Of a stretch of DNA of 64,000 bases, positions 45,561 through 56,813 are shown piece by piece; the stretch's first letter is position 1, and every line of letters starts with the position of its first letter. The stretch comes from Antedon bifida (lineage: Eukaryota > Echinodermata > Crinoidea > Comatulida > Antedonidae): positions 15,936,501-16,000,500 of the forward strand of contig OY727094.1 of the NCBI GenBank assembly GCA_963402885.1, read 5' to 3'. Both the position numbers and the translations under genes were made by a program. The notes beneath the pieces were generated by a model. It worked only from the letters and a program-made list of their open reading frames with translations, was not told where the DNA came from and did no database searches.

Positions 45561-46089
45561 ATCCGACATAATTACTTTTTACTGATGGCACTGTTAACAA
45601 TATCTTTAGCGTTCTCTTTAGTTCCTATTATTCTTTAAGCTATTTTTCTGATTTCATTAAAATACTTGATTGTATAGTATTAAAAGAGGATGAAAAATCT
45701 AGAAATAAAACCCTAGCATAAGTATTTATCACAATCAAGATGAGCAAGCAAGTTATGTATTAATGTAGTAATAGATGTTCATAAACACTAAGCTAATTAA
45801 ATTCAGCTATCAAAACTAATTTTTTATTATGTAATTGAATAATAAATACTTATTTCAATAATAAATATTCAACTCATTTTATCTTAATTTTTTTAAACTT
45901 TAAAGCTAGAATACCACGATACAGATAGCAGCACAAGACAGAAAAACTAACAAAGTGATATATCACTCTGTGTGTGTCATCCATGTGAACCAACATATTT
46001 TATGTTTTTAAATTATCCGCTTTCTACGAAAGCCCATTAATGCCATTTTAAGTATATGTTTTTCGAACGTAATCCGTTCTAACGAATTA

Positions 46090-46980
46090 GTAATTCATTT
46101 GAACGGATTAATAATCTGTTCAAACGAATTAGTAATCCGTTCAAACGAATTGCAACATATACAACAAGTGCTATTTAAAGTATATGTTGTAATTCGTTTG
46201 AACGGATTACTAATCCGTTCAAAGGAATTACTAATTCGTTTAAACGGATTACTAATTCGTTTAAACGGATTATTAATCCGTTCAAACGAATTACTAATTC
46301 GTTCAAACAAATTAGTAATCCGTTTAAACAAATTAATAATTTGTTTAAACAAATTAAAACGGATTACTAATCTGTTTGAACGAATTAGTAATTCTTTTGA
46401 ACGAATTAGTAATCCGTTTAAACAAATTATTAATTTCTTTAAACAAATTAGTAATTTGTTTAAACGAATTACTAATTCGTTCAATTATTAATTCGTTTAA
46501 ACAAATTAGTAATCCGTTTGAACAAATTAGTAATTCGTTTGAACAAATTAGTAATCTGTTTAAACAAATTAGTAATCCGTTTAAACAAATTACTAATCCG
46601 TTTGGACGGATTCCTAATTCGTTTGAACAGATTATTAATCTGTTTAAACAAATTAGTAATTCGTTTGAACGGATTAGTAATCTGTTCAAACGAATTAGTA
46701 ATCCGTTCAAACCATTTGCAACATATACAACAAGTGCCATTTAAAGTATATGTTGTAATTCGTTTGAACGGATTACTAATCCGTTCAAACGAATTACTAA
46801 TTTGTTTAAACAGATTAATAATCTGTTAAAACGAATTTATGGATCCGTTCAAACGGATTAGTAATTTGTTTAAACGGATTAGTAATTCGTTCAAACAGAT
46901 TAATAATCCGTTTTAATTATTAATTAATTATTATTAATTTAATTATTATTAATTTTAATTATTAATTTGTTTAAACAAAA
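46090..46980. repeat. 21-bp self-complementary satellite array
   Basis: The unit resembles AAACGAATTAGTAATCCGTTT. Each half is nearly the inverse of the other (CGRATTA and TAATYCG around one base, joined by TTYRAA). The array therefore reads almost the same on both strands and can fold at any register. Variation is concentrated at three C/T or G/A positions. The 21-bp period produces heptapeptide-like open frames on both strands; these are not taken as genes. Confidence 0.93.
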
Positions 46981-47083
46981 CGAATTACAACATATACTTT
47001 AAATGGCACTTGTTGTATATGTTGCAATTCATTTGAACGGATTACTAATTCGTTTGAACAGATTATTAATCCGTTCAAACGAA

Positions 47084-47255
47084 TTGCTTGTGAAACTGGG
47101 TGAGTGGGGAACACAGGCTTTAAGTCATAGTGGTTAGGTTCGCTGTTGTGTCCCATGCCAGCTCACTCAGTTGGTTCTATTGTTTTTTTTTTTGTATGTC
47201 ATGTTTTTCATGTATTTTATATTTGGCAATAAAAAGAATAAGAATAAGAATAAGA
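47084..47255 (+). mobile_element. SINE-like insertion in the satellite element
   Basis: Non-satellite sequence with AGTGGTTAGGTTCGC (A box-like), CCAGCTCACTCAGTTGGTTC and a 3' (AATAAG)n tail. The CTCACTCA..GGTTCT part matches the SINE at 36309-36632 (CTCACTCACTCCATGGTTCT). Probably a degenerate member of a related family. Confidence 0.55.
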
Positions 47256-47545
47256 ATTACTAATTCGTTAGAACGGATTACGTTCGAAAAACATATACTT
47301 AAAATGGCATTAATGGGCTTTCGTAACTTTCAAATAATCAATAATCAGTATTTTGTTTCACATGCTTAGAATTATTTACAGGGGCGATAGCAGGACTATC
47401 TTAAGGGGATTGCCCAAATGTCCAGGACCTTAGCCAGGATCTGAAAAGGGAGCGGGATTTAAAGCAAATTTTGTTAAATGACACCTCTAGATGGCCAGAA
47501 ATGCTCTCGCACATGAAATTCATAATAAATGGCACCTCTAGTTTT

Positions 47546-48142
47546 TTTAACTTCTAATTTTATAGGCCGATTGTGTTTCGTTTAAATTATTATTCAGTAG
47601 AAACAATTTAACTACAACTAGAATAGAAGTAGGTAACTTCGAAACTGGCTTATACGTTTGTTGATATCAAAGGTTTCTTAATTAAATGATTGATTGCTGC
47701 TATGTCAATTCAGATGGAAAATCCACAGACATACAATACTGGCAATAAAACTATTCCATTGGATGACACACTTTTTCAACAGCCATGTTGGAAAAGGGTG
47801 GATTTAGGGGGTAATTTGCTAATAATGTAGTGAATATCCTCAAAAAACGAATTGCATGTTGGAAAAGGGTTAAGACTGAGGGCTGGATTTAGGTGTAAAT
47901 TGCTAATAATGTAGCATATCTTTAAAAAACTTTTAAGTGAAGAAGAATTTTCATTGATATTTCTGTTTACATAATAAGGTTTACAATATAAATTATTAAT
48001 AGAGAGATCATATATATCTGCTCAGTCAGTCAGGGAAGAGGACAAAAGGCTTCCTACTTTCTAGGAGTTTTATGTGGAGGAGTTATCAGCTGGAGTCTTT
48101 GATTAATCACCTTTATTTTTAAACATAGTACTGTTCAGTGTC
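47546..48142. other. Mostly featureless; short tandem duplication
   Basis: About 75 bp is duplicated in tandem at 47783-47930 (CATGTTGGAAAAGGGT ... GGATTTAGG ... TTTGCTAATAATGTAG). Nothing else supported. Confidence 0.5.
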
Positions 48143-48145
48143 TTA

Positions 48146-48307
48146 GGGTATGTTCAGACTCACGGTGGCGTTATGTAAGCAGTGTACATATTTTTGTATA
48201 TGAACTAAGCTGCAGGAAGCTGTTACGCCTCGCCAGTGGCGTTAATAACCCTAGCAAGAGAGGATTACCTTGTGTTGGATAACAAACCTGACGCTGTGAG
48301 TCTAACC
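48146..48307. mobile_element. 162-bp MITE, TSD TTA (Harbinger-like)
   Basis: Ends GGGTATGTTCAGACTCACGG and CTGTGAGTCTAACC are inverted apart from a short deletion on the right. TTA flanks at 48143-48145 and 48308-48310. The TGTTCAGAC core matches the larger element at 42015. Confidence 0.7.
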
Positions 48308-48366
48308 TTAGGTATTACTATTAATACCAACCTTTAGTCATCCCAATGAGCCATTAATGTAAGATA

Positions 48367-49016
48367 GGCCCTGTTTCTGCTACAATATGTATGGCATAAA
48401 CATACCGTAATAATATATTAGAATTATAATTCGGTGACTCGTTTCTTTTGAAAACTACTTTGTGGGATTGTATGGATTGAGGAATAGATAGCTATGGTTC
48501 GATCCCTCAAAATCCCCTATGGGACCGGAAAACCCTGTGTCTACCCAACTTGCAGTCATTGTCCATGGTCAGTTTGCTGTTTTGTACTGCTTACTGTTCA
48601 CTTGTTTTGACGATAACCAAACTCCACATCTCCTGTTATTACCCTGAAACCTCGGTTCTATGACATTTAAAAAGAGCAAATATCTTAACATTTTCAGTCC
48701 ACTGTGACATTTTAGTAATTGTTCTAAGTAGGGTATGCTCAACAAACCTTGTGTTATGAGTGAACAATATAGATGGTATATTCATAAGGCAGCAGAAAGG
48801 TGCAAGAAATATATGATAAAATATCAGAGATAACGATATCGATAATGATCAAGATAAATATGCGGTATATTTATACCATGGAGCTATAAAATCTAATTTT
48901 ATAGCTCCATGTTTATACAGTATATTTTTTATGAGACCCATTTCTGCTGCCACTAAAAATACCATATCAATTATACCATATACAGTGTGTATATTCTTGG
49001 CAGCAGAAACAGGGCC
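48367..49016. mobile_element. 650-bp Harbinger-like MITE, 3-bp TSD ATA
   Basis: Ends GGCCCTGTTTCTGCTACAA and TTGGCAGCAGAAACAGGGCC match the ends of the element at 8577-10170. ATA flanks both sides. A perfect central palindrome lies at 48879-48911 (ATGGAGCTATAAAAT ... ATTTTATAGCTCCAT), and a further end-like motif (CCCATTTCTGCTGCCA) at about 48938. Confidence 0.82.
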
Positions 49017-49430
49017 ATAGTATATAATATTTGAAAACTTCCATGTGATAGTTTAATGCAATGCTGATTTTGCCATAAGTCTGTAAATAAATTCTCTAGA
49101 ATTAGTGGTTTTACATTTTTGGTTTTTGAGCAAATATGAAAATTGGTGAGTACCGCCCATGTGCTATGATTTTAAAGTTATTTGTGATTTATTTATCCAT
49201 TATTATTATTATTTTTGAGGGACATATTGGGACCACAATTAATTGGATTGACCATTGTTTCTAGCAGTGTGATTGTATTAAAATTTCTTGATTTGATGTA
49301 ATGCAGCTGACATTATTACCCCTGTCTAACTAAATAATTTGCTTGAATTCAAATTATATAGTAGTATAATAATTGCAATGATATTAATGTAGGATATAGT
49401 TGCAATGAATTACCTGAAAATACTGGTAAG

Positions 49431-49987
49431 TTAAAGATGTATTGTCCCTTTGATTAATTAAAAAAAAAAAATTTTTTTTATATTTAAAAAAAAAGTGGGT
49501 CATTTTGAAGTATCATAATAGTTATTAACTTTCACCAAAAATTAGTCAAAAAAAAAAAATTTAACCGAAATACAGACGTTTTTTTGTTCAAAAAATAACT
49601 TTGACTTCCATCCAGTCAAAGTTTTCGATCAAAACATATCTCATAATGCAACACGCTTGTTTGGCTACTCTGTATGCATAATCATAAAACTTCCTCGCGA
49701 TCTGTATGAAAACACCTTCTCAACCGCGACGAGTTGTAAACAATCCTAATTAGCATCATGCATAATGCATACTCGTGGTTTAAAATCTTTGTTTACTTTC
49801 GCTCGTGACGATTTTCCAGACGAAATGTAATCAAATTAATTTACCTATTAATTACGTAAACTTGTTGTTTTTGGCTCTAATTTTCGACTTAAAGTGAATA
49901 ACTTTAATATTACTTTGATATGGCCAATTTAAAATTAGAATATTTTTTTTTTCATTTTTTGTGTTTCAAGGGACAATACATCTTTAA
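49431..49987. mobile_element. TTAA-flanked MITE, copy 2
   Basis: Same family and orientation as 28154-28707 (554 and 557 bp). Ends TTAAAGATGTATTGTCC and GGACAATACATCTTTAA. Confidence 0.82.
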
Positions 49988-50739
49988 AGAAAGCTATTGC
50001 ATGTATTGTGCTCCTTCTCTTTTTAGAATTGTTTATTGGAAATTATTTTCAACTGAAGTATGATCATAACTGTAATAATGACCATTAAAATCAATTATGA
50101 ATGATTTAGCCTAAGATTATATTGGTTTTTTTTAAAAGAGAATAGCAAATCTCAATTTAACTTAACAATTTGCCACATTATCTATATTATTAAATTACAG
50201 TTTTTTAAATAAGTGTGAGGAGTATTATTGATTAATCAATAACTATATTATTCCATGTAATTTTGAAAAACTAATAGTATTTGAAATATTATAATTAATA
50301 TATCAAGTGTAAACAAACTTAGTTATGATTTTACCGGCATTTGTAAATAAGAAAGTTTGTAAATAATAATTACAGTATGTAGGTGGAAAGGTTAACTATA
50401 TTATAATTATTATTTTTGACAATTATGTTTAGCTTTGATCATTTGACATTGCTGCAAAAGGGCATTTTTTAATTAAAAAAAGAAGAAAGAACACTGACAG
50501 ATACATAAGCTGTAGTATATATAAATCATAGAGTAATAACATATGAAAGATAAAATAAATAAAAACAAAATGTAATAATTAGTTTCACATTTCCTTTATA
50601 ATCAAATTTTGGAGATGGATGGCTTTTTAATCTATTAGCTACATTGTGTACTTTAATGGTAATAAAAAAAATAAAAATGAAGTATTTATTACGCACTCTA
50701 AGGTATGTAAACACAACTGAACTGTAAGACCATCTTTCA

Positions 50740-50925
50740 CATATTTCTCAAATAAAAAATTCAAAATTCAAATCCTGGACATGAAACGTAACAAAACAAA
50801 TTTGGCCTATTCAGTTTTCTTTAAAACCTTAACCATGGTGATATAAACAAGGGTTTGCAATGACATTACATTTGTTTAACTGTCAAATCAGAAAGATGAA
50901 GAAAACTAAGTTTTAGATTTAGCAG
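50740..50925. repeat. Diverged repeat pair, copy 2 (partner at 41810-41995)
   Basis: See the partner for shared blocks. The following 50930-51010 matches sequence just beyond the 42015-43069 transposon, so this copy lacks that insertion. Confidence 0.6.
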
Positions 50926-51009
50926 ACATGTTTTATTTAGCCCTCAAATTTAAAATGGATCATGACAAATTGTTATAGTAGGACATGTTTTATAGTCTAG
51001 AAAATTTGA

Positions 51010-52271
51010 GGAACATTATTTTTTTTAAAAACTTGCTGACAGTAATACACCGTTATCCTCTCGCGACAAACAAATCATCATGTCAACCTTGTCTTTAGTT
51101 TTAATAAAGTTACTAAGTATGAGACTGATTCAAGAGGTCTCAAATTTAATGATTTTCACATAATTAATAGCTAAAATTAAAATATTATTTACTTATTTCT
51201 CAATATTGGATCATTTTATTGTCAAAGTTGGGTAAATTTTGAAAAACCTGACTTTAAAATAAATTAAAAGGCCTGCAGCCAGTTACCATTTGCGGCTATT
51301 GAAGAAATGCATAATTGTTTTCATTAATTCATTTTAAATACTGCATTAAATATTTCTTATTGTATATTTTTTTTTAAACAGTGATCATGACTGAATTTTC
51401 TGAAAAATTTACATACAATTATATTCAATAAACTTTCTTTCTTTTTAAATATCTAGCTGTTGTTGAAAATTGAAGAATATAATAACATTGCATAAAATAA
51501 GATAAGAAAATATTTTCAAATAATGGCATGCTTAGAATGTTTCACAATTACATATAAATGAAAGATAATATATAAATGAAGTCAAAGAATAAAACAAATA
51601 AAATATGTATGCCAGCACAACAGATGAGAAGTGAGAGAGGATTCTTGTAAAGTACTTTACCCTAGGATATTAAAAAGGTACAATAAAGAAGACTACCTTA
51701 GGTAGTTATTAATTATGTTCAATATAATTATTATGCTTGCAAATTATTCTCTGCATTTCTTTAAATTTAAAACAATCTAGCTATCCATTTTTTCATTTGA
51801 AACAGGTAAATATAATATGAATTAGTAAACATGGATGCCTTTATATTTAACACAGACCGGGTAGTGGGATATTATACTACAAGCGATGGGGTACAGTAGG
51901 ATGATAGAGAAAAGACCAAGCCTTCAAGGCACATTCCGTAGAACGATAATACTCTTATGAGCAAATGTAATTTAAACAGGTTTTATCTACAGTAATTATA
52001 TGCGGCAATTTGTTGAAATGTGCCACAATTATATTTGGTAAACCTGTTATTGTATTTGTTGTATATGTATTAATGTAAATCATTAAAATAATGAATAAGG
52101 TTTAAGGTGAGTGAAGATTTTGTATCTATAATTACAACATTAAATCAGACAAAATCTTTACTACTCCAATTTGTAGATTTCATGAAAAAGTAATCTAGAC
52201 TTTTTAAATTGGAAAAAAAGTTAAATATTTTGTTAAAATTTTACAATTACTAATATAAGTTTGTATGACTT
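51010..52271. other. AT-rich, no supported feature
   Basis: Lies immediately downstream of the ankyrin exon in minus-strand sense and is presumably intron. Confidence 0.4.
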
Positions 52272-52273
52272 AC

Positions 52274-52372
52274 CACGCTTGCAACATTTACGTCTGATCC
52301 TGCATTGATCAGGCACATACATGTGCTGTTGTGACCAGCTTGGGCAGCATAAGACAAAGGTGTTCTTTTATA
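52274..52372 (-). CDS. Single ankyrin-repeat exon (internal, 33 codons)
   Basis: On the minus strand an acceptor with a T-rich tract (AATATTTTCAG) precedes the exon and a consensus donor (GTAAGT) follows. The 99 bases encode 33 codons in phase 0, starting YKRTPLSYAAQAGHNSTCMC and ending INAGSDVNVASV. This is a full ankyrin repeat: TPL-x-x-AA-x-x-GH, second helix, then the NAGSDVN loop. Length, phase and splice design equal those of 3701-3799, which would lie 48.5 kb downstream in the same gene. No further ankyrin exon was found between them, though one could have been missed. The gene is not identified. Confidence 0.87.
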
Positions 52373-52604
52373 CTGAAAATATTAAGCACATAAAGGTTAT
52401 TATATTTCACATAATATAGATAATTATCATATCGGAAATCAAGTTTTTAATCTCAGAGTCGTACTCTATTTTTAGTCAACTTTGTTATCTGTAATTGTAA
52501 AAAACAAACTCAAAGATAACATTTATTTCTCTTTTAAATTCCTAATAATAAAGTACAACAATTTGTACAGGTAATGTGATAATGAGGGCACTGCCTTTGA
52601 TTAT

Positions 52605-52650
52605 TGTGTTTGCATACCAGATGGTTATTTGCATACCAGATGGTTATGCC
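52605..52650. repeat. Short tandem duplication (~20 bp x 2)
   Basis: TTTGCATACCAGATGGTTAT occurs twice head to tail. Confidence 0.8.
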
Positions 52651-53150
52651 AAGTCAGACAATTCAGAGTTCAAACAATTTAGATTAACAATGGATATAAA
52701 CCAGCTCTTAGTCTGTCAGAAGATTTCTTAGTGTATCAATAGACCAGCACTAGTTTGCCTTGTGTTACAGAAGTTGTGTTAACGTACTATAATAAATATT
52801 ACTGAGACTAAGCAAGGGGAAATGAAATAACATGGAAACCTGTCAAATCAACCTGCTTCACCACCACTTTGATTACTTGAAAGCAAAGGATTCATTGGAG
52901 ATGATGACACAATTGTATTGTGCATGCTTAGAAGGAACCAGTGGCCTGAATAGTCTGAATAAATGATCTGTAGAAGCAGAGTCTAGGCCGTAATTGTTTT
53001 GTACTGTATGTATCCTATGAGGTGTGGGGTTAATCAAAGGGTTATAAACACAATCGTCCATCCACATGATAAAAAATATTGTAATTATTTATAATCTATG
53101 CATTTAATTTATTTCGTCTTTTATAAATAATAAAAATCACAAGGTACAGA

Positions 53151-53221
53151 GCACTTTAGGGGGTAGACGGGATCGTCAAAAAGTGAAACAAAACACGTGA
53201 CTATCTGACCCCCTAAAGTGT
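53151..53221. repeat. 71-bp palindromic mini-element
   Basis: CACTTTAGGGGGT at the left and ACCCCCTAAAGTG at the right form 13-bp perfect inverted ends. The centre includes CACGTGACTATC. Probably a minimal MITE; no target duplication is obvious. Confidence 0.65.
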
Positions 53222-55435
53222 AAAAATTAAATAAACTTAAATACAGAAAAACAGTTTAAAATAACATTTCACATTTCATTGAGTTCAGACAGGTATTTGA
53301 GGCAAGTTTTTCTTAAGTGAATATATAAATGAAGAAAGGGAAAAAACTAGACTATCTTTAACATTTGGAGGCAAGTTATGAACAGACGTGGAAATGAATT
53401 AAAAATATTATAATGAGCAGAATTCGTTCTTGAAATACTATGGACAAATACTACAGAATTAAGGTGTCGCAAATTTTGAGTAATGTCATTAATATTTCGT
53501 GGCCAATACATTTCTAACTGCCAAAAATGTTGGCCAAATTAGGGCGAGTAGACCTTGATATACATAGTGTAAGCCTCTATGATAGGGTCTACTTTACCAA
53601 AACAGAAGATCAATGTAAATATTGCAGTATAGTATAAAGTCATTTTGATAACAGCATAAAGAATTGTAGTACAAAACAGTCCCATATAAATGATAATATG
53701 TGACTATGAAAACAGTTAAGTGGAGAAACAATTAATGTAAACATTTGTTTTGATGATAATGTGTCATCATTGTGTAACTTTCATTTTCAAGTGCATGTGT
53801 ATGTAAAATGAAATGTGTGAGCTCTCACTGTAAGTATAAGTTTAGGGCTTTTGTACATTCCTACTAATAAATGATATTCAAATTGTTGCAACTTCATTTT
53901 AATTATTGTTTTTTAAATATTTCTGATCTACTGATTTTTCAAGAAAATACAACAATCCTTAAACAAATTTCTGCCAAGAGCACCAACTTGGCATCATAGT
54001 TCACTATAATGCTTTTTTTAATTGTCATACAAAAAGGTCAGTTATTTATTTATTGCAATTCAAAAGATTTCTATGCATAGCTTTTATCTGAAATTGCTTT
54101 AAATAAAATTATAATAGTTCATCATAACAAAATATAAAAAAAATACTATAATAATAATTATTGCTTTAATGTAAGTGGAAATGGTGATGAATTGGTGGTT
54201 CTCAATTTTGTATGCATAAAATATGAACTGAAAAGATAAATGTACTATAGAAACCCAGAATGTGGGTAAACAAAATGCATAACCAAAAACAAAAATGTTT
54301 CCTCTGTCTGTTTGAGTGCTCTATACATTAAATTATAATTCCCATCTTTTTATATTTTTGGTATTGGTATTCCTATTTTTCATGGCTGTATACATAAACA
54401 TGTTATGACAAACTCATTTTAAAATGAAGGCAAGTCCCTCTTTTCTCCATACTTGCTAATGACGATTTCTTTTGAATCTAATGTAACAGTAATGCAATTC
54501 ATATTGTCAACTTGTCATGCTCATCAGATTCTTGAAAATATTAAATAGATTGAAAATTCAAATTCTCAAATTAAAAAATTTAAATTACATTTAACTTTAA
54601 TATGCTGTATCAGCAGTAATGCTATTATAGACAGAAACTAAGAAGGTTTATTATTTACTAATACTAGTGAATTTCAAAACTGAATGTGTCATATGAACAA
54701 TACACAGCAGCCTATCCCTCTTTTGGAATGATAGTGGCATTCAAGCTTCTCTCTTCATAATATTTAAGTGTCTTACTATTGTTATCAAAGTATTTTAGGG
54801 ATAACAACTAATTAGCATCCTGTTTCCACTGTAAAGTATATGTACAAGTAAAGCATCAGTGATTTAAAGATCTGAGTGCAGAATAATTTGAATTCTAACA
54901 ATCATCAATGTTTACATGCAGTCAGTAGACAGTTAAATATGCCATAAAGCAGACAATTTAAAATCAACAAATGTGATGTTGTTTTAGATCTCTATTTTAA
55001 TTTTTCATTGATCTCTTTTAGATGAAATAAATTGACCATGTTTATGTTGGTATTACAAAAATCAGAAAATATTCATGAAAAAACTGTAGTATGGCTACAA
55101 AGCAGGGAGTTTGCTAACATTGTGACGTGGTACAATCTAGTATCAATTAGAATATAACAGTTGAAAAATGACTTATACACTAAGTTGTTCAAACTCCACC
55201 CTATTTTGTTTAGCGTTATTATTACAAATTGGGCAAAGATTAATTAAAACCATAATTTTCAATAAATCTCTGAATACAATTTTAAACTTGATTCTGTGAT
55301 TCATTAAGAAGATTAAATATTCTCTATTTTCATTTTATAGTATTTGATTAAAAGCACAAGTCATATCTATGCTAGTTTTGCTACAGATTCTACATAGCCT
55401 ATAAAGATGTTGATATATGATGGCACCAAATAATA
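53222..55435. other. AT-rich, no supported feature
   Basis: No open frame, splice-flanked exon or clear repeat could be supported on either strand. Confidence 0.4.
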
Positions 55436-55436
55436 T

Positions 55437-55865
55437 GGAGGTTTCGCAACCTTACGAATACGATAACAAAAACGGATAGGTAATACATTTGTTAAACTTT
55501 TGAGCTGATATTCGTAAAGCGTATTTGTGTTGACGAATATCACCAGTCATAGTTTTTTATCTATTTTGCACACTTTGCATTGAATCAAAAATGATTCATG
55601 ATTATAATATAATTATAGATAATTTATTAAAAGTAATTTAGTAAAAATGCCACATCAATTTTTAAAAATAGCAGTTTTTAAAGTCCTCTCTCGCTACACT
55701 AGGCCTATAGGCAACCATTGCAACATGTACCTTTGCTTCATTCAAGTTTACAGCAGTCATATTTTGGAAGGCACCCTCAATATTTTGTTGCCATGCAAAA
55801 CGGATTTGTACTGGCTTACGAAAACGAATAAGTTTGTGTGACGTATTTGTGTCGCGAAACCTCCC
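55437..55865. mobile_element. 430-bp MITE with GGAGGTTTCGC ends
   Basis: GGAGGTTTCGC and GCGAAACCTCC are perfect 11-bp inverted ends, with weaker inward similarity (TTACGAATACG left; TTACGAAAACG and ACGTATTTGTG right). The superfamily is unknown. Confidence 0.7.
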
Positions 55866-56813
55866 TCATGTTTGCACAACTACGTCCACTTTTATGCTTC
55901 TTTGCCAGGAGCCTGTATTTGCATGCTATAAAATGTTAAGGACAGAATTGTTCTAAAAGAGTTACTCAATGCAGGGTGGGGGTCTTTAATGTTTTGTAGA
56001 GATACATCATTTAGGTCCTTCACCATATTTCAGAAAAGTAGTAATTCAAAAAAATGTTGAATCCTGAAAGTGAACCCAACTGAGACAGTTATGAAAAGGA
56101 GTTGCACAGTATTGCTATAGTTAAGTCACTGATGACAACATTTCTACATAGTATTTTTGATTAAAAAGTTTAAACTGTGAAATATGATTTTCACAATTTG
56201 ACTACTTAATGATATAAAATCATAATTACAAAAAAAGTCTTCAGAACTATTAATATTCTTCTTTGAGATGCTGTAGGGATAGTTTCATCTATGATATCCA
56301 AACAAAATACCAGTCTAGAAATGGGTTTTAATACCTTTCAAATAATATTTGGCCGCACACACAATTTAAAGACCAGGTGCGGGCAAAAAATTTCTATTGA
56401 TCATACATTCCAATAATTATTGATCTATAGTTTTCCCTATGTTTCATAATTTTTGGAATTTCATTTGTGTTACATGAGCTTGTTGAAAATAAGCATTTTC
56501 TTATTAGTCCAGTAAAGATAAGTCAAAAATAGGGTGAACCTAGAACAAATTCCAACAGAATTTGTTTTTGTTTTTTCTGGTAAATATGGTTCAAATGAAT
56601 ATCATATCCAAAGTTTACCAAAATCGGACATCGGGAAGTGGGTTAATTAGCATAAATTCAAAATGGCCGCCATTTGCTATTTTGAAGCTCCATATCTCCT
56701 TAACGGTTGGATTTAGACCACCTGAGTGCATTACGAGTAGATATAAATGTGATATTAAACATTCTAATTAGCATATTAAAATTCCCATATGACGTACCTA
56801 TGACGTCATATGA
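55866..56813. other. Mostly AT-rich; fragment related to other repeats near 56.6 kb
   Basis: TTTACCAAAATCGGACATCG at 56613 recalls the AAAGTCTACCAAAATCGGAC block of the 4401-8039 element. CAAAATGGCCGCCAT at 56661 recalls the arms of the 20.5-24.4 kb element. TGACGTCA occurs twice at 56800-56818. Probably an old repeat adjoining the truncated gypsy element. Confidence 0.4.

Larger units (their letters stand above)
46027..47323. mobile_element. TA-flanked element built of a self-complementary satellite
   Basis: Perfect inverted ends of about 65 bp start CGAAAGCCCATTAATGCCAT and run into TCGAACGTAATCCGTTCTAA. TA flanks at 46025-46026 and 47324-47325. Segment A (about 19655) shows the uninterrupted site, so the element's limits are confirmed by a paralogous empty site. 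Most of the interior is a 21-bp array (46090-46980), plus subterminal ACATATACAACAAGTGCCAT copies and a SINE-like insert (47084-47255). No coding capacity is credible. Confidence 0.88.
43180..47545. repeat. Paralogous segment B (partner A at 16255-19905)
   Basis: Collinear with segment A in several blocks, plus private insertions: a LINE tail at 45207-45560 and the satellite element at 46027-47323. Between 44190 and 45110 the sequence has no match in A and shows no recognisable feature. Confidence 0.75.

Noticed and set aside
46095..46829. Overlapping 103-130-codon frames on both strands in the 46 kb array
   Set aside because: The 21-bp self-complementary unit yields heptapeptide repeats on either strand. 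There is no independent sign of coding.
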